This document shows, in pieces, positions 23,669 to 29,392 of a DNA stretch of 29,392 nt. The DNA is taken from assembly GCA_035308365.1 (NCBI GenBank), contig DATGGU010000043.1, forward strand, positions 1 through 29,392, given 5' to 3'. Position 1 is the first letter of the stretch. Every line of letters begins with the position of its first letter. This DNA comes from PALSA-505 sp035308365 (GTDB lineage: Bacteria; Actinomycetota; Actinomycetes; Streptosporangiales; Streptosporangiaceae). The position numbers and the translations under genes are program-made. Under the pieces are notes generated by a model. It was not told the origin of the DNA. It saw only the letters and a program-made list of their open reading frames with translations, and did not search any database.

Positions 23669-26080
23669 ATGCACATCGACGCGGTCTATGGCGCCATCGG
23701 GCGCTTCATTGTCCGGTTCCGGTGGATTGTCGTTCTGGTGTGGATTGCCGGTGCCTTCCTCGCCGCCAATCTGCTGCCCAGCCTGGCCAGCGTGACCCAG
23801 GGAAACAACACCAAGTTCCTGCCGTCGAGCGCGCCCAGCATGCATGCCGCAGCGCTGGCCGCCCCGTTCGGCACCGCCAACCTGCAGCCGCTCCCCGTGG
23901 TGGCGGCGACCACCAGCGGTCCGCTGACCGCCACCGACACGGCCGCGCTGGCCACCCTGCCCGGCAAGCTGAGTAAGGTGCCGCTGGTCGCCTCGGTGCA
24001 CGACCTCGGTACCTCGCCGGATGGCCAGGCCAAGCAGTTCGTCGTGCTTGCCCGCTTCAGCGGCAGCCAGAACGGCGACACCGACCTGGTCAACAACCTG
24101 CGTTCGGTGATATCCCACGCCGGCCTGCCGCCCGGCCTGCACGTGCACCTGGCCGGCGACATCGCCATCCAGGTGGACCAGCAGAAGGCGTCCGGCAACA
24201 CCGGCAGCCAGTTGCAGGCCCTGTCGAGCCTGTTCATCATCGTGCTGCTGGTGCTGATCTTCCGGTCGCTGTCGCTCGCGCTGACCACGCTCATCCCCGC
24301 CGTGATGGCGATCACGATCTCCGGGCCGCTGGTCGGGCTGGCCGGCCAGCACGGCCTCAAGGTCTCCCCCATCGCCCAGTTCCTGCTGATCGTGCTCGTG
24401 CTCGGCGCCGGCACCGACTACGGCCTGTTCCTGGTGTTCCGGGTGCGCGAGGAGGTGCGCAACGGGCTCTCGGCGAACGATGCCGTGGTCAAGGCGCTGA
24501 CCAAGGTGGGCGAGTCGATCACGTTCTCCGCCGCGACCGTGATCGCGGCGCTGCTCACGCTGTTCGCCGCCACCTTCGAGTTCTACTCCCAGCTCGGCGC
24601 CCCGCTGGCCATCGGCATCGGCGTCATGCTGCTCGCCGGGCTCACGCTGCTGCCGGCCCTGCTGTCGATCAGGATGACGCTCATCGGCCTCAAGCGGGCA
24701 CTTTTCAAGCGGATGTTCCGCCGGGAGCAGCTCATCCCGTGGAGCATCCAGACCAGGGGCGGCGGCGGCGCCTGGGCTCAGGTGGCGGGCCGCATCGTCA
24801 AGCACCCCGCGCCCACCCTGCTGATCGGCGTGCTCGCCTTCGGCGGGCTGGCGGCCGGGGCGGCCACCTACAAGGCCGGCGGGTTCGGCGGCCAGACCGT
24901 GGCCCCCAGCGGCAGCGACTCCGCCGCGGGCCAGGCGCTGCTGACCAAGCACTTCCCACAGTCCGCGGCCAACCCGACCAACATCATCTTCAAGCTCGCC
25001 AAGCCAGCCTGGGACGACCCGGCGGTGCTGGCCAGCGCGGACAGCGAACTGAAGTCCAGTGGCCTGTTCACCAAGGTCACCGGGCCGCTGAACCCGACCG
25101 GCTTCGCGCTGACGCCCAGCCAGTTCGCCGGGCTGCACGCGCTGCTCGGGCCGGCCAAGGGCCTGTCCCCGGCGCCGCCACCCGGCCTCAAGATCCCGGT
25201 GGCCGGCTACGAGCTGTACCGGGCCACCGCGAACTACGTCAGCCCGGACGGGCTGACCGTGCAGTACGCGACCGCCCTGAAGGCCGGTGACCCGGGCGGC
25301 ACCCCGGCGCTGAACGCCGTCCCCTCGATCCGGGCCAAGACCACCGCCGTGGCCAGGTCCATCGGCGCAACCGACTCGGCGGTCGGCGGCCAGGCACCCG
25401 CACTGTCCGACATCAGCAGCATCTCCAACAACGACCTGCTCCGGGTGATCCCGATCGCGATCGTGATGATCGGCCTGCTGCTGTGCCTGGTGATGCGCAG
25501 CCTGGTCGCACCGCTGTACCTGATCGCCTCGGTGGCGCTGTCCTACCTGGCCGCACTCGGCCTGGCCGCGCTGCTGTTCATCGAACTGGGTCACCAGGGC
25601 GGCCTGACGTTCTTCCTGCCGTTCCTGATGTTCATCTTCCTGCTCGCCCTGGGTGAGGACTACAACATCCTGGTGATGACCCGGATCCGGGAGGAGGCAC
25701 GCCAGCACAAGCTGCGCGAGGCGGTGACCCGCGCGGTCGGCGCGACCGGCAACACGGTCACCTCGGCCGGGCTGGTGCTGGCCGGGACGTTCGGCGTGCT
25801 GATCGTCGTGGCCGGCCGTGGTCCCGGCAGCAGCTACATCCGGGACATCGGCGTCGGCCTCGCACTCGGCATCCTGATGGACACGTTCCTGGTCAGGACG
25901 CTCCTGGTGCCCTCGACCGTGGTGCTGCTCGGCCGGTGGAACTGGTGGCCATCCCGGATGAGCCGGGCGCACGAGCACCCGGACGCCTCGGGTGGCGGGC
26001 TGGGCGGCATGGCCGGCCCGGCCGGGGACGAGCAGAGCGGGCAGCTGACCCGGCCGGCCAGGCCGTCCCATCCCGACTGA
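23669..26080 (+). CDS. MMPL-family (RND superfamily) transporter
   Basis: 803-aa exporter with the two-fold RND layout: an N-terminal helix (RWIVVLVWIAGAFLAANLLP), an extracytoplasmic domain, five helices, a second large loop (~400-590) and a final helix group. Asp250 in AGTDYGLFLVFR and Asp664 in LGEDYNILVMTR are the proton-relay positions that pair Asp with Tyr in helices 4 and 10 of MmpL proteins. In actinobacteria such proteins export lipids, siderophores or drugs; substrate unknown. ATG 23669 has no clear Shine-Dalgarno. No TetR regulator or lipid synthesis cluster adjoins, though an acyl-CoA synthetase lies 5 kb upstream. Confidence 0.92.
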   Translation: MHIDAVYGAIGRFIVRFRWIVVLVWIAGAFLAANLLPSLASVTQGNNTKFLPSSAPSMHAAALAAPFGTANLQPLPVVAATTSGPLTATDTAALATLPGKLSKVPLVASVHDLGTSPDGQAKQFVVLARFSGSQNGDTDLVNNLRSVISHAGLPPGLHVHLAGDIAIQVDQQKASGNTGSQLQALSSLFIIVLLVLIFRSLSLALTTLIPAVMAITISGPLVGLAGQHGLKVSPIAQFLLIVLVLGAGTDYGLFLVFRVREEVRNGLSANDAVVKALTKVGESITFSAATVIAALLTLFAATFEFYSQLGAPLAIGIGVMLLAGLTLLPALLSIRMTLIGLKRALFKRMFRREQLIPWSIQTRGGGGAWAQVAGRIVKHPAPTLLIGVLAFGGLAAGAATYKAGGFGGQTVAPSGSDSAAGQALLTKHFPQSAANPTNIIFKLAKPAWDDPAVLASADSELKSSGLFTKVTGPLNPTGFALTPSQFAGLHALLGPAKGLSPAPPPGLKIPVAGYELYRATANYVSPDGLTVQYATALKAGDPGGTPALNAVPSIRAKTTAVARSIGATDSAVGGQAPALSDISSISNNDLLRVIPIAIVMIGLLLCLVMRSLVAPLYLIASVALSYLAALGLAALLFIELGHQGGLTFFLPFLMFIFLLALGEDYNILVMTRIREEARQHKLREAVTRAVGATGNTVTSAGLVLAGTFGVLIVVAGRGPGSSYIRDIGVGLALGILMDTFLVRTLLVPSTVVLLGRWNWWPSRMSRAHEHPDASGGGLGGMAGPAGDEQSGQLTRPARPSHPD

Positions 26081-26101
26081 CGCGCGCTGGCCGGCGCCGG
26101 C

Positions 26102-26415
26102 TCAGGGCTTACGGGCGACGCCGCAGAACTCCTCGACCGCGCGTGGCGGCCCGATCTCGGCTGGACCGGGCCGCCACAGCGGGCAGGAGACCACGCCGGG
26201 GTCCACCAGGTCCAGCTGGCCGAAGAAGCGGGCGATCTGCTGGCCGGAGCGCAGCGTCATCACGGGCTTGACGGATTCGTTCCTGAGGCGCACGAGTTCC
26301 TCGGTCGCCGCGCCCTGTCGGGGTACATCTGGGCCATCCGGTCGCCGACCTCACGGTCGGCGGCGTAATCGTCCTTGCCACCCAGTCAGTAGTTCCAGAT
26401 CCTGGGGGCACTGGC
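26102..26415 (-). pseudogene. Remnant of an S-adenosyl methyltransferase (PF04672 type)
   Basis: The minus strand carries the start and end of a PF04672-like methyltransferase with the middle missing. The N-terminal part reads ASAPRIWNY-stop-LGGKDDYAADREVGDRMAQMYPD; the stop (TGA, plus 26386-26388) replaces the usual Trp of the WNYWLGGKD motif. After about 26310 the frame shifts into ATEELVRLRNESVKPVMTL, ending with ARFFGQLDLVDPGVVSCPLW and the family-typical C-terminus CGVARKP. Family members have ~260-280 residues; only ~100 remain, so roughly two thirds, including the SAM-binding core, were deleted. The stretch 26081-26463 holds nothing else coding. Confidence 0.75.
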
Positions 26416-26432
26416 TTGCGAGGAAAGCCCTC

Positions 26433-26463
26433 TATGTATGGCATGTATGGTAAGCTACCGAAC
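26433..26463 (+). promoter_or_regulatory. vapBC promoter with 9-bp direct repeat
   Basis: Two tandem 9-bp units, tatgtatgg and catgtatgg (26433-26450), abut taagct (26451-26456), a TANNNT -10 box. The ATG follows after exactly 7 bases, so transcription probably starts at the A of the ATG. The repeat is a likely binding site for the ribbon-helix-helix antitoxin. Confidence 0.45.
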
Positions 26464-26700
26464 ATGGTAAAGACGACGGTCTACCTACCGGACGCTGACA
26501 TGCACGCGCTCAAAGCCGCCGCGCGGCGGCGGCACCAGTCAGAGGCGGAACTCATCCGCGAAGGCATACGCCGGGTCCTTGCTGAAGAGGCCGGCCCGGT
26601 CCTGCCCGACTTCGGGATTCTGGAAGCCGACCCGGTCACTGCCGCCGACATTGACGCCGCGCTGACCGCAGGGCTGGGGGCCGCCGGGATCGAGCGATGA
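26464..26700 (+). CDS. vapB: VapB-type ribbon-helix-helix antitoxin
   Basis: 78 aa. The N-terminus MVKTTVYLPDADMHALKAAARRRHQSEAELIREGIRRVL is a ribbon-helix-helix DNA-binding domain; the C-terminal part (about 45-78, acidic and hydrophobic) should wrap the toxin. It overlaps the toxin start by four bases (ATGA), the usual order antitoxin then toxin. ATG 26464 is used instead of ATG 26416 because MVKTTVYLPD is the typical family start; there is no Shine-Dalgarno and a -10-like box lies seven bases upstream. Confidence 0.9.
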   Translation: MVKTTVYLPDADMHALKAAARRRHQSEAELIREGIRRVLAEEAGPVLPDFGILEADPVTAADIDAALTAGLGAAGIER

Positions 26701-27125
26701 TCATTGCCGACACCAGCGGGCTGTACGCCATCTTCAACCGCCGCCAGCCCGAGCACCAAGCCGCACGGGCCGCAGTCGAGCGTGATGGCGGCCCGCTGCT
26801 GCTTTCTCCGCTTGTCCTGGCCGAGCTGGACTACTTCGTCTTGGCCAGGCTCGGCGCACGGGCCGAGCAGAAGGTGCTGACCGAGCTGAGATCGCCGGCT
26901 TACCGGCTGGCCTCGTTCACTGACGATGATTTCAGGCTGGCGTCCGAGGTCGCGGTGAAATACGGCGATATGGGCCTGGGACTGACCGACGCGTCGATCG
27001 TGGTGCAGGCAGCCCGGCACAAGACAACCACGATCTTGTCGCTAGATCACAAGCATTTCGGCGCAGTTCGGCCACTCACCGGCGACGCCAGCTTTACCCT
27101 GCTGCCCCGCGACAATCAAGCCTGA
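26697..27125 (+). CDS. vapC: VapC-type PIN-domain ribonuclease toxin
   Basis: 142-aa PIN-domain protein. The acidic metal-binding residues of the family are present: Asp5 in MIIADTSGLYA, Glu43 in LVLAELDYF, Asp98 in GLGLTDASIV and Asp117 in LSLDHKHFGAV, so an active nuclease is expected. VapC toxins cleave tRNA or rRNA when freed from VapB. The start codon lies inside the vapB stop (ATGA). The target RNA cannot be predicted. Confidence 0.93.
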   Translation: MIIADTSGLYAIFNRRQPEHQAARAAVERDGGPLLLSPLVLAELDYFVLARLGARAEQKVLTELRSPAYRLASFTDDDFRLASEVAVKYGDMGLGLTDASIVVQAARHKTTTILSLDHKHFGAVRPLTGDASFTLLPRDNQA

Positions 27126-27155
27126 CGACGGCGCCCCCAGACGACGGGCGGGCAA

Positions 27156-27205
27156 GGTGTGTGGTTATGGCTGACACGGTGGATTCTGGCTGCATGCGGA
27201 TATAT
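27156..27205. repeat. Dispersed ~48-bp repeat, copy A (diverged)
   Basis: Aligns without gaps to copies B (27371-27421) and C (28558-28608), with tgtgt-gttat-gct, cac-gtgg and gcat in common. It lies 30 bases after vapC. The 404-base gap 27126-27529 holds copies A and B and no convincing gene; a minus-strand frame of 107 codons (27417-27094) contains both copies in the same frame, 72 codons apart, but has no recognisable family. Confidence 0.5.
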
Positions 27206-27370
27206 GCCCGCTGGCCTGGGAGGACAGTGGCGATGTCCGTTATGGTTTCCAGGTATTCGCACAGGACTTTCGCCACTAAACGATGTTGCACCCGCCGCGC
27301 TGTCGAGCACGAGTTCCCATCGGCCTGCATGGTCAGCAAGACACCGGGCCGGATGGAAATCGAGCCGCCG

Positions 27371-27421
27371 ACCTGTGTAGTTATCGCTTGCAGAGGGGAG
27401 CGTGATTGCATTCGCACATGA
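27371..27421. repeat. Dispersed repeat, copy B (left flank of the nucleotidyltransferase module)
   Basis: Its first 22 bases (27371-27392, starting acctgtgtagttatcgc) are identical to those of copy C at 28558-28579; similarity continues more weakly for ~28 bases. Copies B and C are direct repeats around a 1.17-kb segment that contains exactly the 138-aa gene and the nucleotidyltransferase gene. Confidence 0.75.
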
Positions 27422-27529
27422 TTTTAAGAGCCGCTGCGCTGTCGATTCATCCACCCTGCTTGTCTCTAGAAGTTTCTCCGCTCGATCGCTTGCGTGCGGG
27501 CCGCGCGCACGTTCGTACCGATAAGCGTT

Positions 27530-28057
27530 TCAGTGGTGCATCGAGTCCACGATTTCGGTGAGGAGGAATTTCACTTTCGCCGGGATCGGACGGCCCGGGT
27601 AAGCCTGCTCGACCAGGTCCAGCCCCTGGTCTACCGTGGTAAACCCGAGCTGGCGGTAGAGCAGGATGATGTCGTCAGCGTCGATCTCGGCGCGGGCCGC
27701 GAACAACTTCATCGCGAGCAGGTACCTGGGAGAGGCGACGTCAACGATCAGGGAATCACTCGAATAGAAGCGCTGTGCGTCCGGGTCGGGGCCAGGAAGG
27801 AACCCTTTCACCGCGTCGTTCAGCCAGTCCTGCGCGAGTCCTCTGTGTCCCGCTACCGCGGCTGCGGCCTGGCGGACCACGTCGGCGGGCATGAACACAG
27901 CATCGAGGTCCCTGGTCGCCCTCGTGGCGTCGTAAGCGACCGCCAGAGCGGCGCCTCCGACGAGGAAGAGCTCGGCCCTTGCCCCGCGTGCCGCCAGCTC
28001 GGCGGACAGGTCATCGAGAAGCACGCGGATGTCTTCACGCCCAAGGCCAGCACTCAT
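27530..28057 (-). CDS. DUF6036/AbiEii-like nucleotidyltransferase, putative toxin
   Basis: 175 aa. The nucleotidyltransferase motif is clear: LFLVGGAALAVAYDATRATRDLDAVFM, with Gly34-Gly35 and the metal-binding pair Asp50-x-Asp52. A helical C-terminal half follows, with SLIVDVASPRYLLAMKLFAAR and EIDADDIILLYRQLG, a layout I know from DUF6036 and AbiEii/MenA-type proteins. Those toxins transfer nucleotides to tRNA or other targets; the activity here is inferred. ATG 28057 overlaps the stop of the preceding 138-aa gene by four bases, as in toxin-antitoxin operons. A longer open frame upstream is a shadow of that gene. Confidence 0.8.
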   Translation of the reverse strand: MSAGLGREDIRVLLDDLSAELAARGARAELFLVGGAALAVAYDATRATRDLDAVFMPADVVRQAAAAVAGHRGLAQDWLNDAVKGFLPGPDPDAQRFYSSDSLIVDVASPRYLLAMKLFAARAEIDADDIILLYRQLGFTTVDQGLDLVEQAYPGRPIPAKVKFLLTEIVDSMHH

Positions 28058-28470
28058 GCGCGGTCGAGTGCTCCACTGGTGATGAAGACGCCCCGGCGGC
28101 GGAATGAAGACGGCGACTCCACCAAGGCGCGCGGGTGCAGGCCCCGCAGGTCGGTGACGAACCACCAGGGCCATGCCTCGCGCTCGGGCAGCCTGGCCCA
28201 TGACGGAACCATCCATCCATCCCTGCGGGCCAGGTACTCGGCCATCGCCGCGAACGCTGCATCAACCCTGCTGTCCCCAGTGCTCCTCGGAGCACTGAAC
28301 CACATCTGCGCCGCAGCGGAGACACCATGGTGGTGCAGGACGCTTGTATAGTCATCCAGCATCTGGACGAAAACGTAGCGCCAAAGCCTACTCAGCCGCT
28401 CACCATCATGCAGCATGGCAACAGCGCTGCCAGCCGCCTGGTCAGCCGTCTCGAACGCCCGCATCTCCAC
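28054..28470 (-). CDS. Conserved protein of unknown function, partner of the nucleotidyltransferase
   Basis: 138 aa, family not recognised. The N-terminal half (about 5-60) looks helical: ETADQAAGSAVAMLHDGERLSRLWRYVF, then a HHH run near 46-48. The C-terminal half has PRSTGDSRVDAAFAAMAEYLARRDG, a Trp-rich stretch (WARLPEREAWPWWF) and a closing LHPRALVESPSSFRRRGVFITSGALDRA. Residues 61-91 match a gene cut by the right window edge (18 of 31 identical). No DNA-binding motif is obvious. It is the first gene of a two-gene operon with an ATGA overlap to the nucleotidyltransferase, so antitoxin is a reasonable guess. Start is GTG 28470 or ATG 28464; there is no proper Shine-Dalgarno. Confidence 0.75.
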   Translation of the reverse strand: MEMRAFETADQAAGSAVAMLHDGERLSRLWRYVFVQMLDDYTSVLHHHGVSAAAQMWFSAPRSTGDSRVDAAFAAMAEYLARRDGWMVPSWARLPEREAWPWWFVTDLRGLHPRALVESPSSFRRRGVFITSGALDRA

Positions 28471-28483
28471 GCCTGTAATGGTA
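28471..28483 (-). promoter_or_regulatory. -10-like box for a leaderless transcript
   Basis: On the minus strand TACCAT (28483-28478) is followed by a 7-base spacer and the GTG at 28470. Spacing equals that at vapB and at the Phd-like antitoxin, which supports a leaderless start at the GTG. No standard -35 was found. Confidence 0.35.
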
Positions 28484-28557
28484 GAACCAGAGACGCAGCA
28501 AGACGCTAGACAAGACCCATGCCAGCTCGCTCGGGAACCCCGCCGGCCCTGAGCGCA

Positions 28558-28608
28558 ACCTGTGTAGTTATCGCTTGCACGATGGAGGATGGTGGCATTG
28601 CCAGGATA
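28558..28608. repeat. Dispersed repeat, copy C (right flank of the module)
   Basis: Its first 22 bases equal those of copy B at 27371-27392. It is 75 bases downstream of the -10-like box of the 138-aa gene and 20 bases before the palindrome of the Phd-RelE operon, so it occupies the divergent promoter region. Confidence 0.75.
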
Positions 28609-28627
28609 GCTATTTTCCTGGCTATGT

Positions 28628-28647
28628 TAAAGACCGGTCTTTATAGT
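28628..28647 (+). promoter_or_regulatory. Palindromic operator and -10 box of the Phd-RelE operon
   Basis: TAAAGACCGGTCTTTA (28628-28643) is a perfect 16-bp palindrome. It overlaps TATAGT (28642-28647), a good -10 hexamer, 7 bases before the ATG at 28655. Phd/YefM antitoxins bind such palindromes to repress their own operon. Confidence 0.7.
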
Positions 28648-28654
28648 GGTCCGT

Positions 28655-28942
28655 ATGGAGACTATACCGATCACCGAAGCCAAGGCGCGGATCGCGGAAC
28701 TGGCTGACCGGGTCGCGCGCGAGCACGATCACTTCACCATCACGCGCAACGGGCGGGCTGACGTGATGCTGATCTCGGTGGCCGAGTACGAGTCCATGCA
28801 GGAAACCCTGGACGTCCTGGGCGATGAGGAGACCCTGGCAGATCTGCGGCAGTCCCGGGAGGATTTCGCGGCGGGCGATACATACAGCGGCGCGCAGGTC
28901 CGCGCCGAGCTAGAGCAGCGACGGCACCTAGGCTCGCAGTGA
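28655..28942 (+). CDS. Phd/YefM-family antitoxin
   Basis: 95 aa. The N-terminus METIPITEAKARIAELADRVAREHDHFTITRNGRADVMLISVAEYESMQETLDVL is a standard Phd/YefM fold (S/T-E-A-R-x-L-x-x-L pattern, then a beta-hairpin with RNG-ADVMLIS). The C-terminal tail LRQSREDFAAGDTYSGAQVRAEL should bind the toxin. ATG 28655 is chosen over GTG 28646 because the -10 box would make the ATG the transcript start and no Shine-Dalgarno exists. The stop overlaps the toxin GTG (GTGA). Confidence 0.92.
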   Translation: METIPITEAKARIAELADRVAREHDHFTITRNGRADVMLISVAEYESMQETLDVLGDEETLADLRQSREDFAAGDTYSGAQVRAELEQRRHLGSQ

Positions 28943-29229
28943 GCGCCGACCCGGCGGAAAGCGCACCGTATGCGGTAAGCCTGTCGGGACAGGCACGCAG
29001 TAACATCCGTGAGCACCTGCCCTTGGAAGTGGCCGCCGCTGCGATGGAAACGGTCGAGGGTTCGATCGCTGTCAACCCCTACCGCGCGGGTAAGCCGCTG
29101 GACGAACCGTTCGACGGGTACTACTCGGCCCGTCGTGGGACATACCGGATCGTTTACCGGATCGATGAGGCAAAGCATCTCGTCGAGATCCACTCCATCC
29201 GCCACCGCCGCGACGCCTATCGAGCTTGA
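28939..29229 (+). CDS. relE: RelE/ParE-family toxin
   Basis: 96 aa RelE-superfamily toxin. Family features: YAVSLSGQARSNIREHLP at the start, NPYRAGKPLDEPFDGYYSARRGTYRIVYRID in the centre and VEIHSIRHRRDAYR at the end, with the basic residues and Tyr that RelE nucleases use to cut mRNA in the ribosome. GTG 28939 overlaps the antitoxin stop. The TGA stop overlaps the ATG of the next gene (TGATG), so three genes are transcribed together. Confidence 0.92.
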   Translation: MSADPAESAPYAVSLSGQARSNIREHLPLEVAAAAMETVEGSIAVNPYRAGKPLDEPFDGYYSARRGTYRIVYRIDEAKHLVEIHSIRHRRDAYRA

Positions 29230-29392
29230 TGCAAGATCCGGGCAGCACAGCAGGGACGCGTCAGCGGCTGCTCGCCGATACGCCGGGATCGACCGGTGAT
29301 GAGCGCTGGGATGTGTTGTTTGCGGGGCTTGCCGAGCACCTTGCCATGCGGGATGGCAGGGACGCGCCGCAGTGGTCGGCTTCGCGCGGGTT
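29229..29392 (+). CDS. Paralogue of the 138-aa partner protein (3' end outside window)
   Basis: 54 codons are open to the window edge. Residues 19-49, PGSTGDERWDVLFAGLAEHLAMRDGRDAPQW, align with residues 61-91 of the 138-aa protein at 28054-28470 (18 of 31 identical, no gaps). The N-terminal helical part of that protein is missing: only ~18 residues, MQDPGSTAGTRQRLLADT, precede the shared part. Its ATG overlaps the relE stop by one base. A nucleotidyltransferase gene would be expected to follow outside the window. Confidence 0.7.
   Translation, partial: MQDPGSTAGTRQRLLADTPGSTGDERWDVLFAGLAEHLAMRDGRDAPQWSASRG

Noticed and set aside
23519..26071. 850-codon minus-strand open frame opposite the MMPL gene
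   Set aside because: High-GC DNA leaves long open antisense frames; the translation is low-complexity (Gln, Gly, Arg, His) and the plus strand encodes a clear MMPL protein.
27094..27454. Minus-strand frames of 107-112 codons in the gap after vapC
   Set aside because: They overlap the vapC end, have no recognisable domain and no ribosome site. The internal repeat is reported as DNA repeats instead of a gene.
28519..28707. 62-codon plus-strand frame across repeat C and the relE promoter
   Set aside because: It runs through the palindrome and into the antitoxin gene in another frame; no Shine-Dalgarno and no family resemblance.

Overview
The window is mostly (about 2.95 kb to the right end) very GC-rich DNA from an actinobacterium. 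The signs are strongly G/C-ending codons, a protein of the mycothiol-dependent nitroreductase (Rv2466c) family, an actinobacterial-style M1 aminopeptidase N, MenA, DUF4232 lipoprotein and MMPL genes, a decayed S-adenosyl methyltransferase of the PF04672 type, and leaderless toxin-antitoxin genes. The first ~2.9 kb differs: GC is near 52-58% in sampled lines against up to 80% at 3.3 kb, and codon use is mixed. It holds an argG 3' end, a TMEM175 channel gene and inverted repeats of a kind I associate with Chloroflexota (Ktedonobacteria-like). The two compositions meet inside one open reading frame, ilvD. Its N-terminal third looks like the long (~616 aa) dehydratase class and its C-terminal two thirds like the short (~555 aa) class. 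This is either an assembly chimera or a recombination in a conserved stretch, and the left end should not be assumed to belong to the same genome.

Layout. 1-2950: argG (partial), TMEM175 channel, repeats, ilvD C-terminal part. 2950-6930: ilvD N-terminal part, NERD-domain membrane protein, amidase, a tRNA-like hairpin, a DUF4232 lipoprotein. 6970-14330: malQ, pepN (convergent, overlapping), Rv2466c-like thiol protein, menA, and an nfeD-SPFH pair whose second gene overlaps the 3' end of menA. 14457-16806: a YtrA-type GntR / ABC ATPase / permease operon joined by ATGA overlaps. 16908-18572: a divergently transcribed acyl-CoA synthetase. 18646-23500: a four-gene operon with a ferric-reductase/NOX-like haem b flavoprotein, an exported FMN-binding protein, ApbE (which attaches FMN covalently) and a large secreted-side beta-propeller protein. 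Together they read as a flavin-based transmembrane electron-transfer chain. 23669-26080: an MMPL exporter. 26102-26415: a methyltransferase pseudogene.

26.4 kb to the end is a dense toxin-antitoxin-like island: VapBC, then (minus strand) a 138-aa protein of unknown function coupled to a DUF6036/AbiEii-like nucleotidyltransferase, then a Phd/YefM-RelE pair. Directly overlapping the relE stop is the start of a second gene, cut by the window edge, that is clearly a paralogue of the 138-aa protein. An identical 22-bp repeat flanks the nucleotidyltransferase pair, and a third diverged copy lies nearby. Three of the units share a -10-like hexamer exactly 7 nt upstream of the start codon and no Shine-Dalgarno sequence, which suggests leaderless transcripts. 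The repeated 138-aa/nucleotidyltransferase module is the best candidate here for a poorly described system.
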